DNA of 64,000 bases, from the NCBI GenBank assembly GCA_964458495.1, contig CAYWJB010000009.1, positions 62,001 to 126,000 on the forward strand. Reading direction: 5' to 3'. The notes beneath the pieces were generated by a model. The model did no database searches and was not told where the DNA came from. It saw only the letters and a list, made by a program, of their open reading frames with translations. Below are positions 18,793 through 26,753 of this stretch, one piece after another. This stretch comes from JANWVO01 sp964458495. GTDB taxonomy: Bacteria > Acidobacteriota > Terriglobia > Bryobacterales > Bryobacteraceae. Numbering within the stretch: position 1 is the stretch's first letter; each line of letters starts with the position of its first letter. Both the position numbers and the translations under genes were made by a program.

Positions 18793-19707
18793 TCACGCTC
18801 CCCGCGCCGCGCGTTGCAACTCCGCACCGGTCAGGTCGAGCGCCTCGAAGATCGCCTCGTCCAGCGGGACCGCCGTGGAGAATGCCGCGTAACGGCCGCC
18901 CGCCCGCAGCACCAGATGTTCGATGGCGGAGGCGTAAAGATCGAACGCCTCCGTGTAGGCCAGGCAGGCGGCGCCGTCCAGCGAGAGCTGCAACTGCGCG
19001 CCCGTTTCGGCGTCCTCGAGCGTCGTCTCCCCGGAAATGGCGGGCGCGCGCTCCGACTCCGTGTAGACATGGACGGCCAGCAGCTCGTGTCCGAAATCGG
19101 CCAGATACTGGAGCGGCTTCAGCACATCGCCCTCGTCGAGGAAGTCGGAAAGGATCACCAGCAGCCCCGGCTTCTGATAGCCGGAGATGAACTGCCGCGC
19201 CACCTGGAGCAGGTCCGATCGTCCTGCAGGCGCCAGGGCGGCGAGGAAATCGCTGACGGGGCCGAAGCGGTGGCGCCCGCCGCTGGCCACGTGCGGATCG
19301 CCCAGCCGTTCATGGAAGGGCAGCAGGATCACCGTGTCATGCCGCACCATCGCCACATAGGTGAGAGCGGCGGCCAGCCGGCGTGCGTAGAGGAACTTGT
19401 CGGGATCACCGGGCGAAGGCGAGACCGCCATCGAGGCCGAGACGTCCACCAGCATACGGATCGGCGTACGCGGCTCGGTCTGGAACATTTTGAGGAAGAG
19501 CTTCTCCAGACGCAGGTAGGCGCGCCAGTTCACGGCGCGCAGGTCGTCGCCCTGGTGGAAGCGGCGGTGATCGAGAAACTCCAGTCCCGGCCCCGAATAG
19601 CGCGAGAGATTGCGCCCGCCCACCAGCCCGCGGAAGGACTTGTGCCAGCGCAGCGTGAGCCGCTCCAGGCGTTCCAGCAGGCGGCGGTCGAGCAATGGTT
19701 CGGCCAT
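18793..19707 (-). CDS. DUF58 domain-containing protein
   Basis: A 304-residue protein carrying the DUF58 hallmark GDDLRAVNWRAYLR around residues 53-66. A VWA-like core follows with DVSASM (MIDAS Asp-x-Ser-x-Ser) and downstream LVILSDFLDEG. No signal peptide is seen; this version looks cytoplasmic or peripheral. It lies between the MoxR ATPase (2-nt gap) and the large BatA-type protein (3-nt gap), the canonical order of the MoxR-DUF58-VWA gene set. It likely links the ATPase to the membrane VWA protein. Confidence 0.92.
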   Translation of the reverse strand: MAEPLLDRRLLERLERLTLRWHKSFRGLVGGRNLSRYSGPGLEFLDHRRFHQGDDLRAVNWRAYLRLEKLFLKMFQTEPRTPIRMLVDVSASMAVSPSPGDPDKFLYARRLAAALTYVAMVRHDTVILLPFHERLGDPHVASGGRHRFGPVSDFLAALAPAGRSDLLQVARQFISGYQKPGLLVILSDFLDEGDVLKPLQYLADFGHELLAVHVYTESERAPAISGETTLEDAETGAQLQLSLDGAACLAYTEAFDLYASAIEHLVLRAGGRYAAFSTAVPLDEAIFEALDLTGAELQRAARGA

Positions 19708-19709
19708 GA

Positions 19710-20714
19710 TCAGCGGGGCGGCGCAGCGGCGGCGATAATCTCGCCGAGCAGCGTCTCGGGGGTGTGCCCGTCAGCGTGCGCGTCGAAGTTCAGGATGATG
19801 CGGTGGCGGAGCACCGCGGGCGCCACGCCGCGGACATCGTCGATCGACAGATGGGCATTGCCGCGCATGAAGGCGTGGACGCGCCCGCACTCGACCAGCG
19901 CCTGCGCGCCCCGCGGCGAGGAGCCGTACCGGATGTACTTGTCCGCCAGCGGGTGCGCGTCACGCGTGCCGGGCTGCGTCGCCAGCACCAGCGACACGGC
20001 GTAGTCGCGAACATGCGGGGCCACAATGACTTCGCGGCAGGCGCGCCGGATCGAGAGGATCTCCTCCCGCGCCATCACCTGCCGCAGGTCCGGCTCCTCC
20101 CGCTGGATGGTGCGCTCGACAATCACGTTCATCTCCTCGCGGGACGGGTAGTCGACGAGGATCTTCATCAGGAACCGGTCCAGCTGCGCCTCCGGCAGCG
20201 GATAGGTGCCCTCCATTTCGATGGGGTTCTGCGTGGCCATCACGAGGAAGGGCGATTCCAGCTCATGCGTCGTGGAGCCGGAGGTCACCGTGCGCTCCTG
20301 CATCGCCTCGAGCAGCGCCGATTGAGTCTTCGGCGTGGCGCGGTTGATTTCGTCGGCAAGCACGAGGTTGGCGAAGATCGGCCCCGGCTGGAACTTCAGC
20401 GCCTTCGACCCGCCCTCCAGCGTCTCCATGATCATGCTGCCGACAATGTCTGCCGGCATCAGGTCCGGCGTGAACTGGATGCGCGAATACTTCAGGTGCA
20501 GCACGCGCGCCAGCGTCCTGAGCAGCGTCGTCTTGCCCAAGCCGGGGACGCCCTCCAGCAGCACATGGCCGCCGGCGAGCAGACAGATGAGCACGCCGTC
20601 GACCACCTGTTGCTGGCCGACGATGACTTTGCCGATTTCGGAGCGGACTTCATCGAGCCGGGCGACGGCTTCGGGCAGGGACGCAAGCGCTGGCACGCTT
20701 ACATTGTAGGTCAC
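19710..20714 (-). CDS. MoxR-family AAA+ ATPase
   Basis: The start is probably GTG 20714 (VTYNVSVPALASLPEA); a TTG at 20753 is possible but adds a Gly/Arg-rich extension. About 334 residues. Walker A is EGVPGLGKTT, Walker B is LADEINRA, and the conserved MATQNPIEMEGTYPLPEAQLDRF block is split between sensor 1 and the MoxR-specific region. It is the first gene of the MoxR-DUF58-BatA operon. Such ATPases remodel or activate VWA-containing partners. Confidence 0.93.
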   Translation of the reverse strand: MTYNVSVPALASLPEAVARLDEVRSEIGKVIVGQQQVVDGVLICLLAGGHVLLEGVPGLGKTTLLRTLARVLHLKYSRIQFTPDLMPADIVGSMIMETLEGGSKALKFQPGPIFANLVLADEINRATPKTQSALLEAMQERTVTSGSTTHELESPFLVMATQNPIEMEGTYPLPEAQLDRFLMKILVDYPSREEMNVIVERTIQREEPDLRQVMAREEILSIRRACREVIVAPHVRDYAVSLVLATQPGTRDAHPLADKYIRYGSSPRGAQALVECGRVHAFMRGNAHLSIDDVRGVAPAVLRHRIILNFDAHADGHTPETLLGEIIAAAAPPR

Positions 20715-20915
20715 GGCGGCGGCACGCCCCTTCCCGGGCCGCTCCCCTCGCAAACGGACTCCCCCGGGAAGGCGCCGCTCGGGGCAGGTAGGGAACGCGG
20801 GAATCCGGACGCTTGGGCGAGGCTGGGGCGACCGGGAAGCAGGGAAATCACCTTCTGCCCTCTTGCATTCCTGCCGTAACGGATGGATTTTCGATCCGTT
20901 CCCGGATCGTCTTCC

Positions 20916-21104
20916 TCATGCGTCAACCTCGCGTGCATGTTGCCTCTCCGGGCGCGGGTTATCAAGTTCTCTGTTGACGGATTCGGGTGCGTTGTCGTCG
21001 GCGGTTTCGATGCGCCGGACGCGCCGGTAGCGCTGGTAATCGATGGCGAGGATCTGAGCAATCTCGGCGACGGCGTCGCGCGTTCTGCGATCTCGGTAAT
21101 CCAT
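20916..21104 (-). CDS. Small hypothetical protein
   Basis: A 62-residue frame starting at ATG 21104 after GGAAGGA with a 9-base spacer, a good ribosome site. It starts MDYRDRRTRDAVAEIAQILA and continues into an Arg-rich helix and an acidic C-terminus. I recall similar short proteins near mobile regions in Acidobacteria but cannot name a family. It lies at the left edge of the accessory island and is divergent from the DUF433/DUF5615 pair. It could be a remnant of a larger gene. Confidence 0.4.
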   Translation of the reverse strand: MDYRDRRTRDAVAEIAQILAIDYQRYRRVRRIETADDNAPESVNRELDNPRPERQHAREVDA

Positions 21105-21281
21105 AGGCGCCGGTCCTTCCGGCCCACAAAGGCTTCCGCTTCGCGGCATGGCGCGTCGTCCAGCTCTGTCAATAGATACTCAGGCGAGTTCGAAAATGTC
21201 CAACCGGGGCGCCGATGCAATCGTCTCGAACTGCTCCCAAAATCACACGTCCCTGATAGACTGAGGACTGAGACGTGTACC

Positions 21282-21494
21282 ATGGAACGCGAATCCGTCA
21301 TCGTGAGCGATCCGGAGATCCTTGGCGGCACGCCGTGCTTCCGAGGCACCCGCGTCCCTGTCGAATCGCTGATCGACTACCTCGAGGCCGGCGACACCCT
21401 CGATGAGTTCCTGGACAACTTTCCCTCCGTGACCCGAGAGGCTGCCATCGCCGCACTGGAAGAAGCCAAGGCCCTCCTCACCAGCCCGCGATGA
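21282..21494 (+). CDS. DUF433 domain antitoxin-like protein
   Basis: A 70-residue protein with the DUF433 core: SDPEILGGTPCFRGTRVPV followed by LIDYLEAGDTLDEFLDNFP. The family is a winged-helix DNA-binding protein found as the antitoxin of PIN-like toxins. The start ATG 21282 is chosen because the homology begins there; the open frame further upstream is not conserved in character. Its stop overlaps the start of the DUF5615 gene (ATGA at 21491-21494), so the two are translationally coupled. It probably represses its own promoter. Confidence 0.9.
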   Translation: MERESVIVSDPEILGGTPCFRGTRVPVESLIDYLEAGDTLDEFLDNFPSVTREAAIAALEEAKALLTSPR

Positions 21495-21823
21495 AAATTC
21501 TCATCGACGAGAATCTTCCGCGCAAGCTTGCCGCACATCTCGAAGGTCACGAATGCCGCACGGTCGTCGAGTGCGATTGGTCGGGGAAGAAGAACGGTGA
21601 GTTGTTGACGCTGGCCGATCCGCAGTTCGATGTCCTGCTGACGTTGGACAAGACCCTCCCCTTCCAACAGGATCTGGGTGCGCTGCACATCGCGGTTCTG
21701 ATTCTTCGCGCCCGTTCGAACCGGATCCAGGACCTGCTCCTGGTCATCCCTGAATGCCTGGCCGCGCTCGCGAACATCCGGCCGGGGCAGGTGGTTCGCG
21801 TCGGTACACTCGACTGCCGATAA
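21491..21823 (+). CDS. DUF5615 PIN-like toxin
   Basis: A 110-residue PIN-fold protein. The N-terminal MKILIDENLPRKLAAHL carries the first acidic residue of the PIN active site (DEN), and VLLTLDKTLPFQQ gives the second acidic centre. It is coupled by a 4-nt overlap to a DUF433 protein, the usual toxin-antitoxin arrangement. By analogy with VapC it would be an RNase, but activity of DUF5615 proteins is less well documented. No truncation is seen. It is the first of four toxin-antitoxin-like pairs in the island. Confidence 0.88.
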   Translation: MKILIDENLPRKLAAHLEGHECRTVVECDWSGKKNGELLTLADPQFDVLLTLDKTLPFQQDLGALHIAVLILRARSNRIQDLLLVIPECLAALANIRPGQVVRVGTLDCR

Positions 21824-22051
21824 AGAGTTCGAGACTCTTCCGGCACGGCCTGCCTCTCTCAACCGGCCTGTCGACAAACGCGGACCTGTCAAGGGAGAAA
21901 ACGGAGAGTTTGGAGGGTTGAGAGAGGCCAACGAACTCAACCATGATGGTTCAGCGCGTGGCCCGCTTGGAGACATTTCCAACCGGAGAACCGCGCGGGA
22001 ACGCAAGTTCCCGCGAATGTTTGGGATAACGGGCGGCCGCGAACGGCGATG
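21824..22051. other. Intergenic region before the first repeat copy
   Basis: These 228 bp have no credible gene and no clear hairpin. They separate the DUF5615 gene from the left end of the 848-bp direct repeat. With the leader part of the repeat, the gene-free stretch runs to 22209. Confidence 0.4.
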
Positions 22052-22153
22052 GCGTCAAGCAAATCGGGGCGGAGGGAAGTTGTGGTTTTGAGAAATGGCT
22101 CCCCCGAAGGGGGGTCCAACAACCTTCCGTCCGCGCGAGGGCTGTGCCACGAG

Positions 22154-22171
22154 ACTATTGCCATAAATAGT
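22154..22171. promoter_or_regulatory. Inverted repeat upstream of the antitoxin, copy 1
   Basis: ACTATT-GCCATA-AATAGT forms 6-bp perfect arms around a 6-base centre, 38 bp upstream of the antitoxin start. AT-rich sequence CATAATAT follows and may hold the -10. The position fits the autoregulatory operator of a toxin-antitoxin operon. Confidence 0.5.
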
Positions 22172-22209
22172 TGCCACAATCCATGCCATAATATGACGAG
22201 GAGTCACCG

Positions 22210-22467
22210 ATGAAGAACTTTCACCTGCCCCTACCGGAGGAAACCTACCTCCGTCTTCGGGCTGAGGCCGCAAGGGCGCAGGTCCCGGCCACGACCTTGG
22301 CGCGAGAGGCCCTCGAAGAGTGGCTCCGGCAACAGTCCCGCAAAGCGAGACAGGACGCGATCGCGGCCTACGCAAAGGAAATGGCGGGAACACAGCTTGA
22401 TCTCGACACCGAATTGGAGTCAGCCGGGATTGAGCACCTGAAAAGAACCGGCAATACAACCAGATGA
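22210..22467 (+). CDS. MazE-like ribbon-helix-helix antitoxin, copy 1
   Basis: An 85-residue protein after GACGAGGAG, a strong ribosome site. The N-terminus FHLPLPEETYLRLRAEAA looks like an RHH DNA-binding strand and helix, followed by ARAQVPATTLAREALEEWL. The C-terminal half is charged and helical, as expected for toxin neutralisation. The stop overlaps the mazF start as ATGA (22464-22467). Copy 2 at 29687 encodes the same protein (one silent difference noticed). It remains intact although the partner toxin carries a UGA. Confidence 0.8.
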   Translation: MKNFHLPLPEETYLRLRAEAARAQVPATTLAREALEEWLRQQSRKARQDAIAAYAKEMAGTQLDLDTELESAGIEHLKRTGNTTR

Positions 22468-22811
22468 AGCGCGGCGAGGTTTTTTGAGCCGATCTTGCCC
22501 CGCGGTCCGGATCGGAGCAGACGGGCCGCCGTCCGGTGATCCTGGTGTCCAACGACGGTTTCAACCAGACTCCTGGCTGGCGGTCCATCATTGTGGTTCC
22601 CATCTCCACCTCGACCTCGCAGGGTAAGCGCGGACCGACCGTTATAGAACTTCCGGGCGGGGCCGCCGGTCTGCCAAAGACAAGCTTCGCCGTCTGCCAT
22701 CAGGTGACCACTCTGGACCGGACCAAGTTGACCAAGCGGATCGGCGTGCTGCCGGCCGAGTCCCTGCGGGAAGTCGAAGAGGGACTTAAGGCCTCGATGG
22801 ATCTCTCTTGA
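22464..22811 (+). pseudogene. MazF/PemK-type toxin with in-frame UGA at codon 8, copy 1
   Basis: The frame begins ATG AAG CGC GGC GAG GTT TTT TGA GCC GAT, that is MKRGEVF*ADL. Normal family members have Trp here (EVFWADL or EVWWADL). The UGA is at 22485-22487 and differs from TGG by one base. Beyond it the frame stays open for 107 codons and shows family features: GRRPVILVSND, IIVVPIST and SFAVCHQVTTLDR. No other lesion is seen. It is either a nonsense-inactivated toxin or one made only by UGA read-through. Overlaps the antitoxin stop by 4 nt. Confidence 0.8.
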
Positions 22812-22890
22812 CAGTTCGGCTCATTGCGGCGCTGTCAACAAACAGTTTGGCGGTTGTAAAGCTGAACTCACAGGGAAAAGCTGGGCGATG

Positions 22891-22919
22891 TGGCTCCCCA
22901 TCGTGGACGCATTTCGAAC
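22891..22919. other. tRNA-Gln 3'-end-like sequence at the right edge of repeat copy 1
   Basis: Read on the plus strand, TGGCTCCCC is identical to the complement of the tRNA-Gln 3' end (CCA plus the acceptor stem), and TGGA and TTCGAAC follow with small insertions. It looks like a degraded attachment site. Confidence 0.45.
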
Positions 22920-23001
22920 TCTGGCGATGGCCCCGTCGGCATCCATGAGGGTGTTGCTCACCCAGTTCGACCAGGGGTGAGAGGCTGGCGCCCGGTCTGA
23001 C

Positions 23002-23229
23002 TCAAACCAAACCCAGGAACTCGTCGATTGTAAGGCGGGCGTCTCGCAGGATCGCCCTCAACAGGGGCTCCTTGATGGTCCTGCCGGAATGAATTGGCAC
23101 GACCGTTCGCGCCCTCGTGTCGGGATGCACCAGGATGAGATGGCTTCCTCGCTGGCGATCCTCAACGAATCCCACACGCTTGAGTGCACGAACCACCTTC
23201 CGGGCGGTCAGAGACGGAAGCTTGGCCAT
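23002..23229 (-). CDS. hicA: HicA-type mRNA interferase toxin
   Basis: A 75-residue protein with the HicA double-stranded-RNA-binding-like fold: SLTARKVVRALKRVGF, then RQRGSHLIL containing the catalytic His30, and TVVPIHSGRTIKEPLLRAIL. The length and all key residues fit a functional toxin. It lies 3 nt downstream of hicB, on the minus strand. HicA cleaves mRNA unless bound by HicB. Confidence 0.93.
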   Translation of the reverse strand: MAKLPSLTARKVVRALKRVGFVEDRQRGSHLILVHPDTRARTVVPIHSGRTIKEPLLRAILRDARLTIDEFLGLV

Positions 23230-23232
23230 CTG

Positions 23233-23496
23233 TCAAGCGGGGACAGCCACAGGGACGGTGACCCTTCCTTGAAGCGATGGTCCCTCCTCGGGAATCGGTT
23301 CTCCGTGGGCCGCGAGGCTCTCCAGATACAGCCCGATCGCTTCCTTGACGTTGCGCTCGGCTTCCTCCAGGGTTTCACCCTGCGTATGGCAACCAGGCAA
23401 AGCCGGGACCGAGGCTACAAAGCCTCCCTCAGGGGCGTGTTCGTAAAAGACCGAATACGAGAATTCGCGGACTCTCTTGCGCACCATCAACTTCAT
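23233..23496 (-). CDS. hicB: HicB-type antitoxin
   Basis: The start at ATG 23496 (MKLMVRKRV) or 23487 gives 84-87 residues; the longer frame runs into the tRNA-like junction and is not homologous. The family core is clear: FVASVPALPGCHTQGETLEEAERNVKEAI. No C-terminal RHH/HTH is obvious after residue 70, so DNA binding may be weak or lost. It is encoded before hicA, the reverse of the commonest order, with a 3-nt gap. Confidence 0.9.
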   Translation of the reverse strand: MKLMVRKRVREFSYSVFYEHAPEGGFVASVPALPGCHTQGETLEEAERNVKEAIGLYLESLAAHGEPIPEEGPSLQGRVTVPVAVPA

Positions 23497-23570
23497 TGTA
23501 AGGGGTCGGGCTCGAATCGGCAGAGAAAAATGCCCCACCGGATGGTTCCCGGCAACAGTGCAGCCATCGG

Positions 23571-23592
23571 GTTCGAATCCATGAAGGGGTGC
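23571..23592 (+). other. tRNA-Gln T-arm/acceptor-like fragment, inverted orientation
   Basis: GTTCGAATCCATG is identical to the T-arm of the tRNA-Gln at 30368-30441, and GGGG and GC follow at the expected spacing before the match fades. It is on the plus strand, opposite to the intact tRNA. Confidence 0.5.
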
Positions 23593-23646
23593 TCCGACTG
23601 AGATCCGCAAATTGCTGAGGCTGCTTGGGCGCTCTTGCGAATTGTG

Positions 23647-23663
23647 TGGCTCCCCGGCATGGA
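23647..23663 (-). other. Perfect 17-bp copy of the tRNA-Gln 3' end
   Basis: TGGCTCCCCGGCATGGA is identical to 30368-30384, the complement of the 3' end of tRNA-Gln from the T-stem to CCA. It has the form of an attachment-site core left by integration into a tRNA 3' end. It corresponds to exactly the part missing from the tRNA-like fragment at 28068-28125. Confidence 0.7.
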
Positions 23664-23845
23664 CACTTTTCAAACTTTGGTGGCCTGTCCGATGTCGGCG
23701 ACGTCGGAACTTCGACAGCTTGTTCACACTTGGATATCTGAAGGCCCGCTTCGGAGTGGTTCTCCCAAGCGGGCCTCTGGCGAACGCTGGCGGCTTGCCT
23801 GCTGCTCGCGCCAGGATCGGTTGCCAAAGCGGACCTGAGAGCAGC

Positions 23846-26389
23846 CTACGGCTTGTGGATCACGATGCTGCCGCCCGCGAGTTCGGTGGCATCATCGCCG
23901 GAATCTGGAGCGCCAGGCTGGTTGTCGTAAACCACGCGACCGGAGCCGATGTCCCAGATCTTCATGCGCAGGCGATCCAGGCCCCCGCCCCCGCTGACTT
24001 GCCCGTCAATTGCCGTGAGCAGGAACCCATAGTTGCCTGCACCGTTGATCCTGCCGGTGCCTTTGAACTGCGCCCGCGCCCCGGCCACCACGAGCCACTC
24101 GTACGAGGCGCTGTGAAAGTCGAGACTTGCGGCATGGAACTTGAACTGCGTCTGGCCATCGGGCACTGCCGCACCCTGCTTGTAGCGCGACACGAAGCCG
24201 AACGTGGCCTTCCCGGTGAGCGAAGGGTTGTCGGAATAGGCGCCCGGCGGCGACTGGATCGAACCTCCGCCCGTGACGAAGCCGCCGGCGGGGTCATAGA
24301 CGACAACGTATTCGAACCTCGTCGAGCTTGCGCCCGTATCGTCGTCCGTCACCGTAATCAGGACACCGTAGACGCCAGGGACGGCATAGGTGTGGCTTGC
24401 CGAGCACGAACCGCCCGCCGGGGCTGCTGTTGTATTATCCGTGCCGTCGCCCCACGCGTAGGTGCAGAGCAGCGTGTCCGCCGGGCCCGGATCGGAAACC
24501 GCCGCCGCGACGGTGACCGCTTCGCCGAGGATCAACGGTGATGCGGGGCCGCTGGCGGCGCCGATTGACGGGGCGGCGTTGTTCACCACAACCGTGGCGG
24601 AAGCGGCCGCCGAGCCGTTGTCCTTGTCGGTGACGCCGACTGCCACTGTGTAGTTATCGGAAGCGGTGCCCGACGGGTTGTCGTCCAGGTAGGTGTGCGT
24701 GGCAGTGAAGCCCAGCTCGCCGGCGGAAAGCAGCAATGTGGAGGTGGCGCCGTCGCCCCAATTGATGGTGACGGCGTGGGAATCCAGTGTTCCGGGATCG
24801 ACGATCACGCCGGTGAGGGTTACGGCTTGATTCTCGGTAAGCACCGGCGTCACCGAAAAGGCAAGCGTTGGCGCGACGTTGGACACGACCACGGTGAAAG
24901 AGGTCGAAACGACAACGCCGTTGCCGTCGCTGGCAGTAATGGTGACCGTCTGGGCGGGCGCCGGACCGTCCATCGCGTTCCAACTCCAGGTCCAGTTTCC
25001 GGCGTTGGCGCCGGTCTTCGAGATGGCGCCGAACGAGGCCGAGATCACGACGTTGTCTCCCGCGTCGGGGTCGGAATAGGTTCCGCTGTTTACCGCCACG
25101 CCGCCTTCGTTGACGGTCACCAAGGCCGAAGCCGCCGCAAGGGCTGGAGGCTGATTGGTCGAGTCGGCGATCTTGACTACATTCGCATCCGTATCGCCCG
25201 CGTTCCCCGTTCCGATTCCCGCGACATACACGCCGGCGGCGTGCGCCGCAGCGCCCAATGCGTAGGTGTTGCTGGCAGTGCCATACTGGAAAGTCCACAG
25301 CCTGCCGCCTCCGTCATCGTACTTGCGCACGAAGCCGAACCCGGATATCGACGAGTCGGCGAATCGGCCTCCTCTTGTGAAGCCCGCGACGTACACATTC
25401 CCGAAACCGTCGGCGGCAGCGGCGAAGGCCATGTCATCGGAAGAAGTGCCGAACTGGCGGGTCCAAACCAGGTTGCCTGAAGCATCATACTTGCGCGCAA
25501 AAGCATCATAGGCTCCCTCGCTGGCTTCGCCGGGCAGAACCCCGACTGTGCGGCCAGCAACGACGACGCCAGTGGAGCCGGCTGCAACCCCGTAAGCCTC
25601 GTCATTCGCCGTGCTTCCAAACTGGCGGGTCCAGAGCGCGTTGCCACTAAAGTCATATTTCCGGACAAACGCATCGTTCGCTCCCGCGTTCGACTCGCCA
25701 GGCAAAGCGCCATACGACGCGAATCCCGCCACATAGACGCCGCTGGCATCAACGGCCACCGCTCGAGCGAAATCCTGGTACAAGCCAGTGCTCCCGAACT
25801 GCCGGGTCCACACCGCGTTGCCGGCGTGATCGTACATGCGCACAAAGGCGTCCGTCGAGCCGGCGCTCGCCTCGCCGGGCAATGCCCCATCGGTCCAGCC
25901 AACCACGAATACTCCCTGCTCATTCACGGCAATTCCGTAGGCTCCGTCGCCGGACGCAGTTCCGAATTGGCGCGTCCACACCTCGTTGCCATCGTGATCG
26001 TACTTGCGAAGGAAGACATCCACCGAACCCGCGTTCGTCTGGTCCGAGAGGGCGCCACCCGTGTAACCGGCAACGTAGACACCCGAATCGTCTGCTGCAA
26101 CGCCATAGGCGAAGTCGTAACCGGCGGTGCCGAACTGGCGGGTCCAAAGCTCGTTGCCGGCGGCATCGTACTTCCGTACGAAGGCGTCGTAAAAACCGGC
26201 GTTGACGAAGCCCGGCAAGTCGCCCAGAGTGGAGCCGGCGGCGTAGACACCGCCGCCCGGGCCGGGTGCCGGAGCAGCCGACCTTGCCTCATCGCCCTGG
26301 CCCGGCGTCCCGAATTGCCGGTTCCATTGGATTGACGGTGTCTGCGCCAGGGCGGCGCTGGACAAAAGAAGCGCGAAGGTGATTCTCAT
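23846..26389 (-). CDS. Secreted SBBP-repeat beta-propeller protein with PKD-like domains
   Basis: The start ATG 26389 follows GAAGAGGAGACT and gives 847 residues. Residues 1-16 (MRITFALLLSSAALAQ) are a signal peptide. Seven repeats with W-x-R/F-Q-F/Y-G and VYVAG-type strands fill residues about 18-420 and suggest a seven-bladed propeller. After that come Ig/PKD-like domains (VTVNEGG, ENQAVTLTG, ILGEAVTVAA), and a C-terminal beta domain containing GGGSIQSPPGAY. It is likely an extracellular or surface structural protein. It lies between tRNA-Gln fragments, inside the repeat-flanked part of the island, and looks like cargo. Confidence 0.85.
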   Translation of the reverse strand: MRITFALLLSSAALAQTPSIQWNRQFGTPGQGDEARSAAPAPGPGGGVYAAGSTLGDLPGFVNAGFYDAFVRKYDAAGNELWTRQFGTAGYDFAYGVAADDSGVYVAGYTGGALSDQTNAGSVDVFLRKYDHDGNEVWTRQFGTASGDGAYGIAVNEQGVFVVGWTDGALPGEASAGSTDAFVRMYDHAGNAVWTRQFGSTGLYQDFARAVAVDASGVYVAGFASYGALPGESNAGANDAFVRKYDFSGNALWTRQFGSTANDEAYGVAAGSTGVVVAGRTVGVLPGEASEGAYDAFARKYDASGNLVWTRQFGTSSDDMAFAAAADGFGNVYVAGFTRGGRFADSSISGFGFVRKYDDGGGRLWTFQYGTASNTYALGAAAHAAGVYVAGIGTGNAGDTDANVVKIADSTNQPPALAAASALVTVNEGGVAVNSGTYSDPDAGDNVVISASFGAISKTGANAGNWTWSWNAMDGPAPAQTVTITASDGNGVVVSTSFTVVVSNVAPTLAFSVTPVLTENQAVTLTGVIVDPGTLDSHAVTINWGDGATSTLLLSAGELGFTATHTYLDDNPSGTASDNYTVAVGVTDKDNGSAAASATVVVNNAAPSIGAASGPASPLILGEAVTVAAAVSDPGPADTLLCTYAWGDGTDNTTAAPAGGSCSASHTYAVPGVYGVLITVTDDDTGASSTRFEYVVVYDPAGGFVTGGGSIQSPPGAYSDNPSLTGKATFGFVSRYKQGAAVPDGQTQFKFHAASLDFHSASYEWLVVAGARAQFKGTGRINGAGNYGFLLTAIDGQVSGGGGLDRLRMKIWDIGSGRVVYDNQPGAPDSGDDATELAGGSIVIHKP

Positions 26390-26753
26390 AGTCTCCTCTT
26401 CAGGTGGGAAGCGATCCTGCTCCCGGATTGCGCGGCCGATCAGACTCCGGGTCAAACTGCGCCGTTTCTCGGAGTGTCGTGACGCGAGTTTCCTGGCTTG
26501 AGAAGTGTCATGCCTGCCATCATCGGGTCTCCTCCGGCAACAGTCGGGATAACCGGTTGGGCCGGGAACTGCGCCCCGGCAGCCATCGCAACACGTGCCA
26601 CAGGCACACCACTGATGGCGGAACGCCCCTCATTCTGACGTTGCCGGATCCTGTAGGGGGACCGGCGCTCGATGGTGCCCGGTTGGGCGACTTCTCCGAG
26701 ACTAGCGGGAAGCCTGGCGCTGAGTCGTCCCCCGAACGAGGTATTTCGCGCGA
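26390..26753. other. Intergenic region upstream of the propeller gene
   Basis: These 364 bp have no supported gene, tRNA or strong hairpin. The promoter of the propeller gene must lie here unless it is read from the LuxR gene. Confidence 0.4.

Larger units (their letters stand above)
22052..22899. repeat. 848-bp direct repeat, copy 1 (MazEF-like module)
   Basis: This segment recurs at 29528-30376 in the same orientation with one 1-base indel and only about eight substitutions in the stretches I compared, mostly in the leader. It contains a non-coding leader, an antitoxin-like gene, a mazF frame and about 90 bp of 3' sequence. The right end stops at TGGCTCCCC, which matches the 3' end of the neighbouring tRNA-Gln read on the plus strand. 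The high identity indicates a recent duplication. Confidence 0.9.
23497..23845. other. Junction region between HicAB and the propeller gene
   Basis: These 349 bp contain no gene. Their content is two tRNA-Gln-like fragments on opposite strands (23571-23592 and 23647-23663). I read it as a scar of past integration. Confidence 0.5.

Noticed and set aside
15397..20004. Long plus-strand frames opposite the MoxR-DUF58-BatA operon
   Set aside because: They lack any recognisable motif and are rich in Arg, His and Gln, as expected from the complement of real genes; the minus-strand proteins have clear family motifs.
20711..21349. Minus-strand frame of 212 codons beside moxR
   Set aside because: Composition is low-complexity and it overlaps the DUF433 gene; only the 62-residue inner frame with its own ribosome site is kept, at low confidence.
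22464..22500. Selenocysteine reading of the UGA in mazF
   Set aside because: The position is Trp in the family, not Cys, and I see no selenocysteine-insertion hairpin just after the codon. Read-through as Trp is a better alternative to a pseudogene.
23846..26389. Tandem repeats in the propeller gene as a CRISPR-like or variable-repeat array
   Set aside because: The repeats are protein-level beta-propeller blades of about 55-60 residues with diverged DNA, not short identical DNA repeats with spacers.
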